Positions 1 to 9,024 of a DNA stretch of 64,000 bases are shown here, piece after piece. Source of the DNA: Kribbella italica (lineage in GTDB: Bacteria > Actinomycetota > Actinomycetes > Propionibacteriales > Kribbellaceae). The notes beneath the pieces are model-generated. The model ran no database searches. It was not told where the DNA came from and saw only the letters and a program-made list of their open reading frames with translations. Numbering within the stretch: position 1 is the first letter of the stretch; every line of letters starts with the position of its first letter. The stretch covers positions 2,666,001 to 2,730,000 of the forward strand of contig NZ_JACHMY010000001.1 of NCBI RefSeq assembly GCF_014205135.1, written 5' to 3'. The position numbers and the translations under genes were made by a program.

Positions 1-783
1 CCCCAGCGAGATGGCGAAGCCGGCCAGCGAGGGCAGCGCCGCGTTCCGGGCGGCGTACGTGATCATGATCCGCAGCGGACTCAGGCCCTTGGCCTCGGCC
101 GTGATGACGTAGTCCTCCGACAGCGTGGAGACCATCATGTTGCGCATGCCCAGGATCCACGCCCCGATCGAACTGATCACGATCGTCAGCGCGGGCAGGA
201 ACCCGTGGTACAGAGCGCTGCCGACGAAGGCCCAGGACAGCCCCGGGGTCGTACTGCGGACGTCGTACCCACCACCGAGCGGGAACACCCCGGCGGTGAC
301 GGACAGCAGATAGACCAGGACCAGCGCGAGCCAGAAGTACGGCAACGAGTTGAGCACCGTGGTCGACGGGATGAGCGAGTCGACCCAGGTGCCGCGGCGC
401 CACCCCGCGATGGTGCCGAGCACCATCCCGACCGCGAAGGTGATGACCGTGGTCAGCCCGACCAGCGCCAGGGTCCAGGGCAGTGCCGACCCGATCACGG
501 TCACCACCGGCGTCGGGAAGTAGGTGACCGAAACCCCGAGATCGCCGCTGCCCAGACTGTGCAGGTAGTCGACGTACTGCCGCCACAGCGACACCGACGA
601 GTCGGCACCGAACAGCAGTTCCAGAGAGCGCCGGGTCTCCGGCGCGACGGGGCCCTGGATGGCCAGTTTGCCCAGCAGGATATCGACCGGATTACCTGGC
701 AGCAGGCGGGGAATGGCGAAGTTGAGAGTGACCGCGACGAACAACGCGACCAGGTAGAAGACGAGCTTCCTGACGATCTGCAC
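1..783 (-). CDS. ABC transporter permease, DppB/OppB type (3' end outside window)
   Basis: This is an inner-membrane permease of a family-5 (peptide/nickel/oligosaccharide) ABC importer. The visible 261 residues begin VQIVRKLVFYLVALFVAV, followed by the AIPRLLPGNPVD segment typical of DppB-type N-termini, several hydrophobic spans, and the cytoplasmic coupling loop (EDYVITAEAKGLSPLRI) that contacts the ATPase. The start is a GTG at 783, only 3 nt after the stop of the binding-protein gene, so the two are co-transcribed and probably translationally coupled. The C-terminal end, the second permease and the ATPases lie to the left of the window. Substrate cannot be told from sequence; the neighbouring ROK regulator hints at a sugar rather than a peptide. 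Confidence 0.9.
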   Translation of the reverse strand, partial: MQIVRKLVFYLVALFVAVTLNFAIPRLLPGNPVDILLGKLAIQGPVAPETRRSLELLFGADSSVSLWRQYVDYLHSLGSGDLGVSVTYFPTPVVTVIGSALPWTLALVGLTTVITFAVGMVLGTIAGWRRGTWVDSLIPSTTVLNSLPYFWLALVLVYLLSVTAGVFPLGGGYDVRSTTPGLSWAFVGSALYHGFLPALTIVISSIGAWILGMRNMMVSTLSEDYVITAEAKGLSPLRIMITYAARNAALPSLAGFAISLG

Positions 784-786
784 GGT

Positions 787-2484
787 TCACTTCACCGGCT
801 GCAGCCGCAGGAGTGTCTGCGCTGCGCCGGCCCCACCAGGGCTGCCGTGGGCGTAGGCGTCCTGCTCGCTGGGCCAGCCGGTGTACTTGGCGGAGCTGTG
901 CAAGCCGAAACTGGGGTTGTCGACGATGGGCACGTACGGCAGGTCCGGCACGACCTTCGCCTGGATCTTCGCGTACTGCGCGGCCTTCTCGGCGACGTCC
1001 TGCGTCCCGCCGGCGGCCTTGATCGCAGCATCGACCTCGGGGTCGGAGAACTTCGCCACGTTGCCGTACGGGTTGCCGGACTTACCGACCGGCGTGGCCT
1101 GCTTGGAGTTGAAGATCGTGTTGTACGGGTAGTAGAGATCGGCGACCGGTCCCTGGAAGACACCGTCGACGGTCACCTGGAACTTTCCCAGACCCCGCGC
1201 GCTGAGTACCTCGGCGTTGGCCTGCTGCTGCGGCTTGAACTCGATCCCGGCCTTCTGCACCTGCTGCTTCATGACATCGAGCGCCGCGATGTAGTCGGTG
1301 TAGCCCGCCGTCACCATGACGTCGATGCTCAGCCGCTGGCCGCCCTTGGCATAGATGCCGTCAGCCCCCAGACTCCAGCCGTCGGCCTCCAGCAGCGACT
1401 TCGCCTTGGCGGCATCCGGGGTCATCGGCAGGGGCGTGAACTGACTGGAGATCAGCTTGTCGTCGCGGCCGATCAGACCGAAGGTCGGCGAGACCTGCTT
1501 GCCGCGGCCGTAGTACGCGAGCTTGTTGACCTGCTCGCGATCGATGGCGGCCGAGATCGCCTGCCGCACGACCGGACTGGTCTGCGGCCCGGTGCACCCG
1601 AGCTTGGCGTTGGAGCAGGTGGTCAGGACGACCTGCTGGCTGCCGGAAGGGCTGTAAGTGATCTTCGGGAACGGCTTGAGCACCTTGTCGACGTCCGGAA
1701 TGAAGATACCGGCCCAGTCGAGCTCGCCCTTGAGCATCTTGTCGGTGGCGGCCTGGTTGCCCGACAGCGAGTACATCCGCATCCCCGGGACCTTGACGTC
1801 ACCGGCCTGCCGGAACGACTCGCTCTTGTCGAACAGGTACGACTGCGCGGTGAAGGTGCTCAGCTTCATCGGGCCGCTGCCGACCGGCTTGAGGTTCGGA
1901 TCGGTGGCGATGTTCTTCATCGCGGAGAAGGTTGCCTTGGGCACGATCCAGGTTCCGCCGAGCACGGTCGGCCCCTCGGCGAAGGCGGGCTTGGTGAAGG
2001 TCAGCGTGACCTCGTTCTCCGCCGTCACCTTGGCCGTGGGCGCGTTGCCCGTGGTGTCGAGCTCCGGCGTGTCGTGGATGGTCGTGAAGGTGAAGGCGAC
2101 GTCTTCGGCAGTCAGCGGCTTGCCGTCGCTCCAGGTCAGCCCGGACTTCAGCTTCACGGTCAGGACGGTGCCGTCCGGATTGAACGCGTAGCTCTCGCCG
2201 AGCACGGGGACCGCCGCGGTACCGAGCGGCGCGAAGTCGTTGAAGTAGAACAGCGACTCGTAGATCATCCCCTGCACCCCGCCGAGCACGGTCGGCGAGA
2301 ACGGGTTGTAGTTCTCCACGAACTGGCCGCTGCCGCCGCCGTACACCTGAAGGACGTCGCCGGTGCCGGTCCCACCACCACCGCCTGAGTTGGTGGCCGG
2401 TGGGGCGGTGCAGCTCGCGACCGCGAGCGCCAGAAGAAGACTGCCGGCGCACACTCCGCGCGCCATCGCGTTGCGCAAGATCAC
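787..2484 (-). CDS. ABC transporter substrate-binding lipoprotein, family 5
   Basis: A 565-residue extracellular solute-binding protein (SBP_bac_5 fold) for the permease just downstream. Residues 1-25 form a lipoprotein signal ending in VASC, with Cys25 the predicted lipidated residue, followed by a Gly-rich linker. Family landmarks include YESLFYFND, the LKSGLTWSDGKPLTAEDV segment, and the C-terminal DLPYVPIVDNPSFG. The start is GTG at 2484, preceded by an AGGAGG box 8 nt upstream. It is divergent from the ROK regulator at 2617, and an AT-rich imperfect palindrome lies between them. The family binds peptides but also oligosaccharides and siderophores, so the ligand is open. Confidence 0.9.
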   Translation of the reverse strand: MILRNAMARGVCAGSLLLALAVASCTAPPATNSGGGGGTGTGDVLQVYGGGSGQFVENYNPFSPTVLGGVQGMIYESLFYFNDFAPLGTAAVPVLGESYAFNPDGTVLTVKLKSGLTWSDGKPLTAEDVAFTFTTIHDTPELDTTGNAPTAKVTAENEVTLTFTKPAFAEGPTVLGGTWIVPKATFSAMKNIATDPNLKPVGSGPMKLSTFTAQSYLFDKSESFRQAGDVKVPGMRMYSLSGNQAATDKMLKGELDWAGIFIPDVDKVLKPFPKITYSPSGSQQVVLTTCSNAKLGCTGPQTSPVVRQAISAAIDREQVNKLAYYGRGKQVSPTFGLIGRDDKLISSQFTPLPMTPDAAKAKSLLEADGWSLGADGIYAKGGQRLSIDVMVTAGYTDYIAALDVMKQQVQKAGIEFKPQQQANAEVLSARGLGKFQVTVDGVFQGPVADLYYPYNTIFNSKQATPVGKSGNPYGNVAKFSDPEVDAAIKAAGGTQDVAEKAAQYAKIQAKVVPDLPYVPIVDNPSFGLHSSAKYTGWPSEQDAYAHGSPGGAGAAQTLLRLQPVK

Positions 2485-2539
2485 GGTGGATCCCTCCTGT
2501 CGGGCGGCGGCACGACGGGCGCACCGTGCGCCGGACCCT

Positions 2540-2560
2540 ACTTTAGTAAATTGTTTAAGT
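2540..2560. promoter_or_regulatory. Candidate ROK operator/promoter island
   Basis: A 21-bp AT-rich imperfect palindrome beginning ACTTTAG and ending TTTAAGT sits in an otherwise GC-rich divergent gap between the binding-protein gene and the ROK regulator. Its outer ACTT/AAGT arms and AAATT core are symmetric. AT-rich palindromes of this kind are typical of ROK repressor sites. The assignment to this regulator is an inference from position. Confidence 0.45.
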
Positions 2561-2616
2561 GAAGAGCTCAGGCATGAGATGCTGCGCTGACCGCGTCATC
2601 CGACAGGAGCAGGCCA

Positions 2617-3867
2617 ATGAACACTCGGGTGCCGACGATGTCGGCCGATCACACCCGGAGCGTGATCCTCGATCACATCCGGGCCGCCGGACGGGTCAGC
2701 CGGGTCGAGCTGGCCCGGCTGTCAGGTCTCACCCCGGCGGCCATTTCGATGATCGTCCGCAAGATCATGAGCGACGGGCTCGTCCTCGAAGCGGGGACCG
2801 GCGAGGCCACCGGCGGCAAGCGACGCACCCTGCTCGCGATCAACTCGGCCTCGCGGTACGCCGTCGGCGTCTGCCTGGACTACGAGCGTCTCACCTTCGT
2901 GGTGACCGATCTGTCCGGTCACCTCGTCGGACGGCTGACGGTCGACGGACCGCGCGACACCGAACCCGAGGACGTCCTGCGCACCATCGGCCGGCAGGTC
3001 ACGAAGCTGGTCCGCGATCTTCAGGTGGACCCAGCGCGGGTGGTGGGCCTGGGGGTCGCGAGCCCCGGACCGCTGGACAGCCGGCAAGGCATCCTGCTGG
3101 GCAGTCAGCCGACGTCGGCCTGGACGGGCCTGCGCCTGCGTGATCGGCTGGAGGCTCTCAGCGGGCTTCCCGTTCTGATCGACAACGACGCCACCTGTGC
3201 CGCGCTCGGCGAGCACTGGACCAGCCGCCGCGCAGCCGACGAGAAGGCGGTGACGGCGACCGTCTACATGGCCGACGGCATCGGCTGCGGCATCCTGACC
3301 GACGGCCGGGTCTTCCACGGCATGTCCTCGAACGCCGGAGAGATCGGGCACACCTCTCTCGATCTGAACGGCCCGCTCTGCCGCTGCGGCGGACGCGGCT
3401 GCGTGGAGCTGTACGCCGGTCCCGCAGCTGTGGTGGGAGCCGCCCGCCGACTACCGGAGCTGGTCAGTGAACTGCAGCTCGACCAGGCCGACGGCAGGAA
3501 CGACTTCCGGCGGATCGTGAAAGCCGCCGCCCGTGGACACGACCAGTGCCGGCAACTCCTGGAAAAGGCGGCTTCCCACCTCGCCGTCGCCGTGGTCACC
3601 CTGACGAACATCCTGGATCTCGACGAGGTGCACCTGTCCGGCCCCGGCTTCACCGATGCCGGCGCGATCTACGCCCGCGTGATCCAGGACGGCCTCGACC
3701 AGACCTCGTTCCTGCGCTCCATCCATCCCACTCAGGTGAAGATCTCTCACCTCGGCACCGAGGCCGCGGCGCTGGGGGCGGCCGCCCTGGTCCTGCAACA
3801 CCACATCACCCCCCACTCGGTCCGCCCCACTCCCCTGGACCGCACCGAGAACGCAGTCGCATCGTAG
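2617..3867 (+). CDS. ROK family transcriptional regulator
   Basis: A 416-residue repressor of the NagC/XylR type. Residues about 10-75 form a winged helix-turn-helix (SRVELARLSGLTPAAISMIV is the recognition region). The rest is a ROK sugar-kinase-like fold with the glycine-rich GLGVASPGPLD segment, the catalytic-type IDNDATCAALGE, and near residue 254 the zinc-binding CRCGGRGCVE signature preceded by NAGEIGH. The presence of the HTH marks it as a regulator rather than a glucokinase. The ATG start has an AGGAG box 7 nt upstream. It is divergently placed from the ABC importer at 1-2484 and most simply represses it until a sugar inducer binds. Confidence 0.93.
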   Translation: MNTRVPTMSADHTRSVILDHIRAAGRVSRVELARLSGLTPAAISMIVRKIMSDGLVLEAGTGEATGGKRRTLLAINSASRYAVGVCLDYERLTFVVTDLSGHLVGRLTVDGPRDTEPEDVLRTIGRQVTKLVRDLQVDPARVVGLGVASPGPLDSRQGILLGSQPTSAWTGLRLRDRLEALSGLPVLIDNDATCAALGEHWTSRRAADEKAVTATVYMADGIGCGILTDGRVFHGMSSNAGEIGHTSLDLNGPLCRCGGRGCVELYAGPAAVVGAARRLPELVSELQLDQADGRNDFRRIVKAAARGHDQCRQLLEKAASHLAVAVVTLTNILDLDEVHLSGPGFTDAGAIYARVIQDGLDQTSFLRSIHPTQVKISHLGTEAAALGAAALVLQHHITPHSVRPTPLDRTENAVAS

Positions 3868-4040
3868 AGAGCTGTTCAACTTACGAAGTCGGGGTTAGGG
3901 CGGGAGTGTGTCGGAGACCCCGGCACTGATCGCCGTCGTTGGTACGGGGGTTCGACGCGCCCCCGTGGCTTGCCGGGCGGCATGATGCAGATCGGCAACA
4001 CAGCTTGGGTTCCAGCACTGCCGTCGCGAGTGTTGAGAAC

Positions 4041-5078
4041 ATGACAACAGCACGAGCCACTTCACGTCGCCGCTCCGGCGTCGCCGCGTTCCTGACAGCG
4101 GGCCTGCTGACGGCCCTGATCACCACTGGCTGCTCCCTGGGGACCGCCGACGCCGACAGGACCGGCGTATCTAGTACCGCGGCCGGCGGCTACGACTCGG
4201 CCACGCGCAACGACACTCAGTTCAACCGGACGTTCAAGCACGTCTTCAGCCCGGTCGAGGACATCGAAATGCACCATGTCGAAGGTGGAGAGGGCCCGCC
4301 GCTGGTCCTGCTCCATGGTTGGCCGCAGTCGTGGTACGGCTTCCGGCCGATCATGGATGAACTGGCGCAGCGGTTCACGGTCTACGCGGTGGACCTGCCA
4401 GGTCTTGGTGACTCTCGGGGTGCCCCGTCGTCGTACGACAAGAAGACTCTCGCAAGGTACCTGTCCGGCTGGCTGGACAGACAAGGTCTGCACGGCGTTC
4501 GACTCGCTGCTCACGACCTCGGAGCCGGGGTCGCCTACCAGCTCCTCGCGCAGGACCCCGGCGCTGTCAGCCGCTACGTCCACATGGACTATCCGCTGCC
4601 GGGACCGACCCTGTCGGCCAAGGACTACTCGACCTTCAGCTGGCATCTGGCCTTCCATTCGCAAGCAGCGATCCCGGAGCTGCTCGTCGATGACGAGGTC
4701 CGCGAGTACCTGGCGGCCTTCTATCCCTACGTTGCGCAGGGAGGTCGAGCCTACGGTGGGACGTCCACTGCCTCACCGTTCGACGACGCGCAGATCAACG
4801 AGTTCGCCCGGACCTACGAACGTCCTCAGGTGCTGCGCGCGGGGTTCGAGCTCTACCGAACACTGGGTCAGGACGAGACGGACAACCGGCGATCGGGTCC
4901 GGTACGAGTACCCACCCTGCTGATGGCAGCACAGGGGTCTATGAAATCGATGCGCGCGGCAACCGATCCGCTGCTTCCCAACGTCAGCCGCGCCGTGGAG
5001 GTGCCAGGTGCTGGACACTGGCTACCGGAGGAGAACCCGCAGGCGGTCACCCGCGCGCTGACTGATTTTCTGCGCTGA
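4041..5078 (+). CDS. Secreted alpha/beta hydrolase lipoprotein, epoxide-hydrolase-like
   Basis: A 345-residue extracytoplasmic alpha/beta hydrolase. The chosen start is the ATG at 4041; it gives a clean lipoprotein signal (MTTARATSRRR, hydrophobic stretch, lipobox ITTGC with Cys31). The reading frame is open further upstream, but that extension would bury the signal. The catalytic part shows the HGWPQSW oxyanion motif, DLPGLGDS, the nucleophile-elbow AHDLGAGVAY with Asp in place of Ser as in epoxide hydrolases and haloalkane dehalogenases, and a C-terminal GAGHWLPEE histidine. Its last 32 nt overlap the convergent MerR gene at 5047. The substrate is unknown. Confidence 0.85.
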   Translation: MTTARATSRRRSGVAAFLTAGLLTALITTGCSLGTADADRTGVSSTAAGGYDSATRNDTQFNRTFKHVFSPVEDIEMHHVEGGEGPPLVLLHGWPQSWYGFRPIMDELAQRFTVYAVDLPGLGDSRGAPSSYDKKTLARYLSGWLDRQGLHGVRLAAHDLGAGVAYQLLAQDPGAVSRYVHMDYPLPGPTLSAKDYSTFSWHLAFHSQAAIPELLVDDEVREYLAAFYPYVAQGGRAYGGTSTASPFDDAQINEFARTYERPQVLRAGFELYRTLGQDETDNRRSGPVRVPTLLMAAQGSMKSMRAATDPLLPNVSRAVEVPGAGHWLPEENPQAVTRALTDFLR

Positions 5079-5853
5079 GCGACAGCGGTTCGCCGGGCAA
5101 GGTCGGCGATGTCTCGGGCGTCGCGTGTGAGGTCGCCTCCTGCAGCCGGGTGCAGCGGCGCAGGACCTCGAACTGTGCTGGGTTGTACAGCTCCGCGACT
5201 GCCGCCGAGATGGCTTGGGCACAGCGCACAGGTCCAACCGGGGACTCGGAGGTCAGGTCCCGCAACGCCGGATAAGCAACGTACAACTCGTGCCTGTGAG
5301 CAAGCAGTCGAGCGGCCAGGTCATCGAGGGTCGCCTCGTCGACATCGGCACGCAACGACTCGAACTCACGCAGGAGAGGGTCGTCGCGCTTGGCCCGAAG
5401 CATGCTCACGTACGCGTCCAGCACCGGGGCTGACACCACTTGCGCGATGACCACGAGGAAGGCGCTGTCAGCATCGGTCGATGCCTCGTCGGCGACAGTC
5501 ACCAGCCCCGCGGGCGTGCTCGGGTCGGTGTCGGGTGAGACAAGGAGCTGGGCCAACTCCACACGAGCCTGCTGCAGCCGGCCGATGGAGTCCGCCAGCT
5601 GGGCGTCCACACTGCGCAGCAACGTCGCTGTGTCGTCGTCGGACGCAGTCATCGTGGCGATCTGGGCCAACGAGAATCCCAGCTCGGTCAGTCGTCGGAT
5701 CCTCAGCAGCCGCACCAGATGACGTACGCCGTACTGCTTGTAACCGTTGGTTCCCCGCGCGGGGGCCTCCAGCAGCCCGATGTCGTGGTAGTGCCGCACC
5801 GTGCGCAGGCTGGTACCCGCCAACTCGCCAACCTCTCGTGTGCTCCAGGACAT
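5047..5853 (-). CDS. MerR family transcriptional regulator
   Basis: A 268-residue one-component regulator. Residues 1-70 are a MerR winged HTH (STREVGELAGTSLRTVRHYH then GTNGYKQYGVRHLVRLLRI), followed by a coiled-coil dimerisation helix (about 75-125) and an unrecognised C-terminal effector region with an ELYNPAQFEVLRR segment. ATG at 5853 was chosen because it starts the HTH directly; the frame is open 12 codons further upstream. It is a close paralogue of the MerR at 40089-40820. Its 3' end overlaps the preceding hydrolase gene tail to tail, and its 5' end faces the flavoprotein gene at 5977, which it may control. Confidence 0.88.
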   Translation of the reverse strand: MSWSTREVGELAGTSLRTVRHYHDIGLLEAPARGTNGYKQYGVRHLVRLLRIRRLTELGFSLAQIATMTASDDDTATLLRSVDAQLADSIGRLQQARVELAQLLVSPDTDPSTPAGLVTVADEASTDADSAFLVVIAQVVSAPVLDAYVSMLRAKRDDPLLREFESLRADVDEATLDDLAARLLAHRHELYVAYPALRDLTSESPVGPVRCAQAISAAVAELYNPAQFEVLRRCTRLQEATSHATPETSPTLPGEPLSLSAENQSARG

Positions 5854-5976
5854 GTTCCCAGTACACCGCGATACCGGCTGAGCCACCAACGGCGTAGATC
5901 ACCAGGACTTGAGTGTGCCGTTACGTCATGGTGTTCCGTCCTCTTGTCGAATTGCCCCCGCACGAGAGGACGTTCC

Positions 5977-7341
5977 ATGCGGTCTGCAGATGCAACCGGT
6001 TCACTGGTCCACCTCGTTGAGCAGCGTCTTGGTGCGCAGCGGGTATTCACGCAGGGACATTCCGCCTACGCCGAAGCAGTGCAGGTCTGGAACGAGGCCG
6101 TCACGGCACGGCCGGCTGTCGTCGTACGGCCACGCAACGCGGTCCAGACCGCAGCAGCGATCACCGCCGCGGTCGAGTGTGGGGTCGGGGTCTCCGTGCG
6201 TGGTGGTGGCCACGACTTCGCCGGCCGGGCGTTGCGCGAGGGCGGTCTGGTGATCGACCTGGGTGACATGCGCGAGGTGTGGGTCGCCGACGGGGAGGCC
6301 GTGGCCGGGGGCGGGGCTCGCGCTGCCGATGTCGTGGCGGCGGCAGCGCCGTACGGCCTGAACGTCGCCACCGGCACTGCGGGAGTGGTCGGCATGGCCG
6401 GGCTCACCCTGGGCGGCGGGTACGGCCCACTGCTGGGGACTGCCGGCCTGGCGGCGGACAACCTGCTGTCCGCCGAGGTCGTCCTGGCCGACGGCCGGAT
6501 CGTGTCGACCGACGACGACCCGGAACTGTTGTGGGCGTTGCGTGGCGGTGGCGGCAACTTCGGTGTCGTCACCGAGATGGGGATCCGTCTGCACCCTGAT
6601 CGCGGACTGGTCGGCGGCCTGGTGTTGTTCCCCTGGAGCGACGCGAGCGACGTCCTGGCCCGCTACACCGACCTGATCGCCGGCGCACCCGACGGTCTGA
6701 CCTTGTTGATGGAGCTGACGGTCGTTCCCGAGGTCGGGCCGTGCCTGCTCGCGGTGCCGGTCTGGTCGGGAGAGCGACACCAGGCCGACGCCGCCCTCGA
6801 CCGGGTACTGCGACTGGGCACCCCGTTGTCGAGCACCCTGGGGCCGGCATCCCAGCGGGACCTCCTGGAGCAGTTCGACCAGCAGGTGCCGGCAGGAATG
6901 CACTGGGACCTGCGGACACGCTCGGTGGCGACGCTGACCCCCGACATCATCGACATCCTGATCGCTGCCGCGGATCGGCGTCCGGGCCCGGGAGCAGGCA
7001 TCGGGGTGCGGCAGTTCCATGGCGCCGCCACCCGCGTCGGCGCTGACCAGACCGCCTTCGGTCGGCGCAGCGCTCACGTCGTCCTCGAGATCTCGGGCGG
7101 ACGACCCGCGCACGAGGACCCCGACGCCTACCGGGCCTGGGTCGAGGACGTCAGCTCGAACTTGGCGCCGCACGCGCTTCCCGGTGGCTATCCCAACTTC
7201 CTCACCCCCGACCAGCAGGACCAGGTCGCGCACGCCTACGGGCAGAACACGGCCCGGTTGCTGGACCTCAAACGTGCGTACGACCCCGGCGGCGTGTTCA
7301 CGGCCACCCCACTGCCCGACAGACAAGAAAGGCACCTATGA
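5977..7341 (+). CDS. FAD-binding oxidoreductase, berberine-bridge-enzyme type
   Basis: A 454-residue flavoprotein of the PCMH/BBE superfamily. The FAD domain shows VRPRNAVQTAAAI, the RGGGHDFAGRAL segment (His is the position of 8-alpha-histidyl FAD attachment in the family), GGGYGPLLGTAGLAADN and LLWALRGGGGNFGVVTEM. The C-terminal BBE motif is YPNFL...YGQNTARLLDLKRAYDPGGVF. The second covalent attachment cysteine of bicovalent members is absent, so a single linkage is expected. The ATG at 5977 has an AGAGGA box 7 nt upstream. Members oxidise sugars or secondary metabolites. It is divergent from a MerR regulator. Confidence 0.9.
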   Translation: MRSADATGSLVHLVEQRLGAQRVFTQGHSAYAEAVQVWNEAVTARPAVVVRPRNAVQTAAAITAAVECGVGVSVRGGGHDFAGRALREGGLVIDLGDMREVWVADGEAVAGGGARAADVVAAAAPYGLNVATGTAGVVGMAGLTLGGGYGPLLGTAGLAADNLLSAEVVLADGRIVSTDDDPELLWALRGGGGNFGVVTEMGIRLHPDRGLVGGLVLFPWSDASDVLARYTDLIAGAPDGLTLLMELTVVPEVGPCLLAVPVWSGERHQADAALDRVLRLGTPLSSTLGPASQRDLLEQFDQQVPAGMHWDLRTRSVATLTPDIIDILIAAADRRPGPGAGIGVRQFHGAATRVGADQTAFGRRSAHVVLEISGGRPAHEDPDAYRAWVEDVSSNLAPHALPGGYPNFLTPDQQDQVAHAYGQNTARLLDLKRAYDPGGVFTATPLPDRQERHL

Positions 7342-7347
7342 AACCTT

Positions 7348-8416
7348 TGTGCTGAAGGCATTCACAGCCGTCGTAGGTACGACGTTGATGGTGGTGGTGA
7401 GTTCCTGTAGCCAGCCTGCAGCTGCCCCTGCCGAGGAGTCGAAAGACGCGTCGCCACAGCTCGAGCGCTTCTACAACCAGGACCTGTCGTTCGGGTCGTG
7501 CGCGGACTACGCGCCCAACGTCGACGACGACAAGATCTTCGTTGACCCGGCCGAGTGCGCCCGCCTCACCGTGCCGCTCGACTACGACAAACCCGACGGC
7601 AAGACCGCCCAGGTGGCTGTACTGCGGGTGCCGGCCTCAGGTGGCCGCGACGAGCGCATCGGCTCCCTCGTGGTCAATCCCGGCGGCCCAGGAGGGCCGG
7701 GCATGGCACAGGCGGCCATCACCTCGATCCTGCTCAAGAAGTCGCCGGTCGTGGACCGTTTCGACATCGTCGGATTCGACCCGCGTGGTGTGGGCAGAGC
7801 TACGGCACCCGGCTCGGCGCGGTCTACGCCGAGATGTTCCCCGACAAGGTCCGCGCCATGGTCCTCGACGGAGCTGCCGATCCTCGCCAGGACGGTGCCA
7901 CCCGTCGGCTCAGCCAGCAGAAAGCGTCCCAGCGCTCCTTCGAACTGATGGTCGCCTCATGCGTCAAGCTGGCCGGTTGCCCCCTCGGCACCGACCCGAG
8001 CCAGGCCGGCGCCGCCTTCCAGCAGCTCGTCCGTCCCCTCATCGACAAGCCGGTACCGGCGGGCAAGAACCGGACGCTCAACTTCAACCAAGCCACTGGC
8101 GGGATCACCGCCGGGCTCTACATGGCCTCCGAATGGCCGAAGATCATCACCGGGATTCGCCGGCTCGCCAAAGAGCGACGCGGCGACAAGCTGCTCGCGA
8201 TCTACGACACTTTCGCCGGCCGGACTGCCGACGGCAAGTGGCGCAACTACCTCGACGCGAACTTCGCCATCAACTGCAACGACGAACAAGCCCGCACCCC
8301 TGAGCAGGAAACCAATCATCGCCATGAGCGGCGCCAGCCCCTGCGTCAACGACATCTTCGCCAAGTACCTGATCGACCTCGAGGTCCCCACCCCTGACCA
8401 GCGCTGCACTCTCTGA
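7348..8416 (+). pseudogene. Decayed TAP-type secreted alpha/beta hydrolase
   Basis: Remains of a tripeptidyl-aminopeptidase-like (SlpD/E type) exported hydrolase. From GTG 7348 the frame reads a lipoprotein-like signal (VVSSCSQ), then VVNPGGPGGPGM and DIVGFDPRGVG up to about 7797. It then jumps frame straight to SYGTRLGAVYAEMFPDKV, so the segment normally between GFDPRGVG and the nucleophile elbow is missing. A second break near 8310 moves the C-terminal piece (SPCVNDIFAKYLIDLEVP) to another frame, ending at the stop at 8414-8416. Two out-of-frame deletions make a functional product very unlikely. It lies 6 nt after the BBE gene. Confidence 0.85.
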
Positions 8417-8436
8417 TGTCAAGACCCCTCTGACTA

Positions 8437-8465
8437 AGTGCATAAGTCGTTTGCCTAACCATAAT
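8437..8465 (+). promoter_or_regulatory. Low-GC promoter-like stretch before the FBP gene
   Basis: The gap between the decayed hydrolase and the FBP-domain gene contains a locally AT-rich stretch with a GACT/AGTC inverted pair (8432-8448) and a CATAAT hexamer at 8460-8465 resembling a -10 element, followed by AGGAGA. No convincing -35 is seen. Confidence 0.3.
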
Positions 8466-8485
8466 AGGAGAGCTAGTTTCGAGAG

Positions 8486-8983
8486 ATGCAACCGATCACC
8501 GAGAGCCAGATTCGCGGCTCCTTCGTCAACTGCTCCCAGGGCGAGGCGAAGCGGCTGACCGTGCCCAAAGACCTGGAAGAGCAGCCCTGGGACCAGCTCG
8601 ACTTCCTGGGCTGGTGCGATCCCGGCGCCCCCGACCGTGGCTATCTGGTGGCCGAGCGAGACGGAAAGCTCATCGGCATCACGCTGAAAGCGGCCAAGAG
8701 CGCTGGTCGGGGCTTCACGTCCCGCAGTATGTGCTCGCTGTGCATGACGACGCGTACCGGCGGCGGCGTGGTTCTGATGGCCGCGCGCCGGTCAGGCGCT
8801 GCGGGACGACAGGGCAACACCGTGGGGCAGTACCTCTGCACCGACCTGGCCTGCTCCTTGTACATCAGGGGCAAGAAGCAGGCGGCCACCGAGCCTGGAT
8901 TGGACGAGACCCTTTCGGTGGAGGAGAAGACCATCCGCCTGACGAACAACCTGACGCTGTTCGTCGACAAGGTGCTCCGGTAA
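8486..8983 (+). CDS. FBP-domain protein, FusB/EF-G-binding-like zinc protein
   Basis: A 165-residue protein matching the C-terminal treble-clef domain of FusB/FBP proteins, which bind elongation factor G and rescue it from stalled states or fusidic acid. The four zinc ligands are visible as CSLC (about residues 82-85) and CTDLAC (about 117-122). The sequence begins MQPITESQIRGSFVNCS and keeps the RGFTSRSMCSLCMTT core. Actinobacterial homologues of this length usually lack the separate N-terminal helical domain of staphylococcal FusB. It stands alone between a pseudogene and a marR gene. A role in fusidic acid resistance is not implied by sequence alone. Confidence 0.8.
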   Translation: MQPITESQIRGSFVNCSQGEAKRLTVPKDLEEQPWDQLDFLGWCDPGAPDRGYLVAERDGKLIGITLKAAKSAGRGFTSRSMCSLCMTTRTGGGVVLMAARRSGAAGRQGNTVGQYLCTDLACSLYIRGKKQAATEPGLDETLSVEEKTIRLTNNLTLFVDKVLR

Positions 8984-9024
8984 GCCAGGCTCACGACCGA
9001 GGCGCCTCCTGATACCGTCCAGCA

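Noticed and set aside
205..2388. Plus-strand 727-codon open frame
   Set aside because: It lies opposite the permease and binding-protein genes, its product is a low-complexity Arg/Asp/Gly/Val mix, and it has no domain. High-GC antisense shadow.
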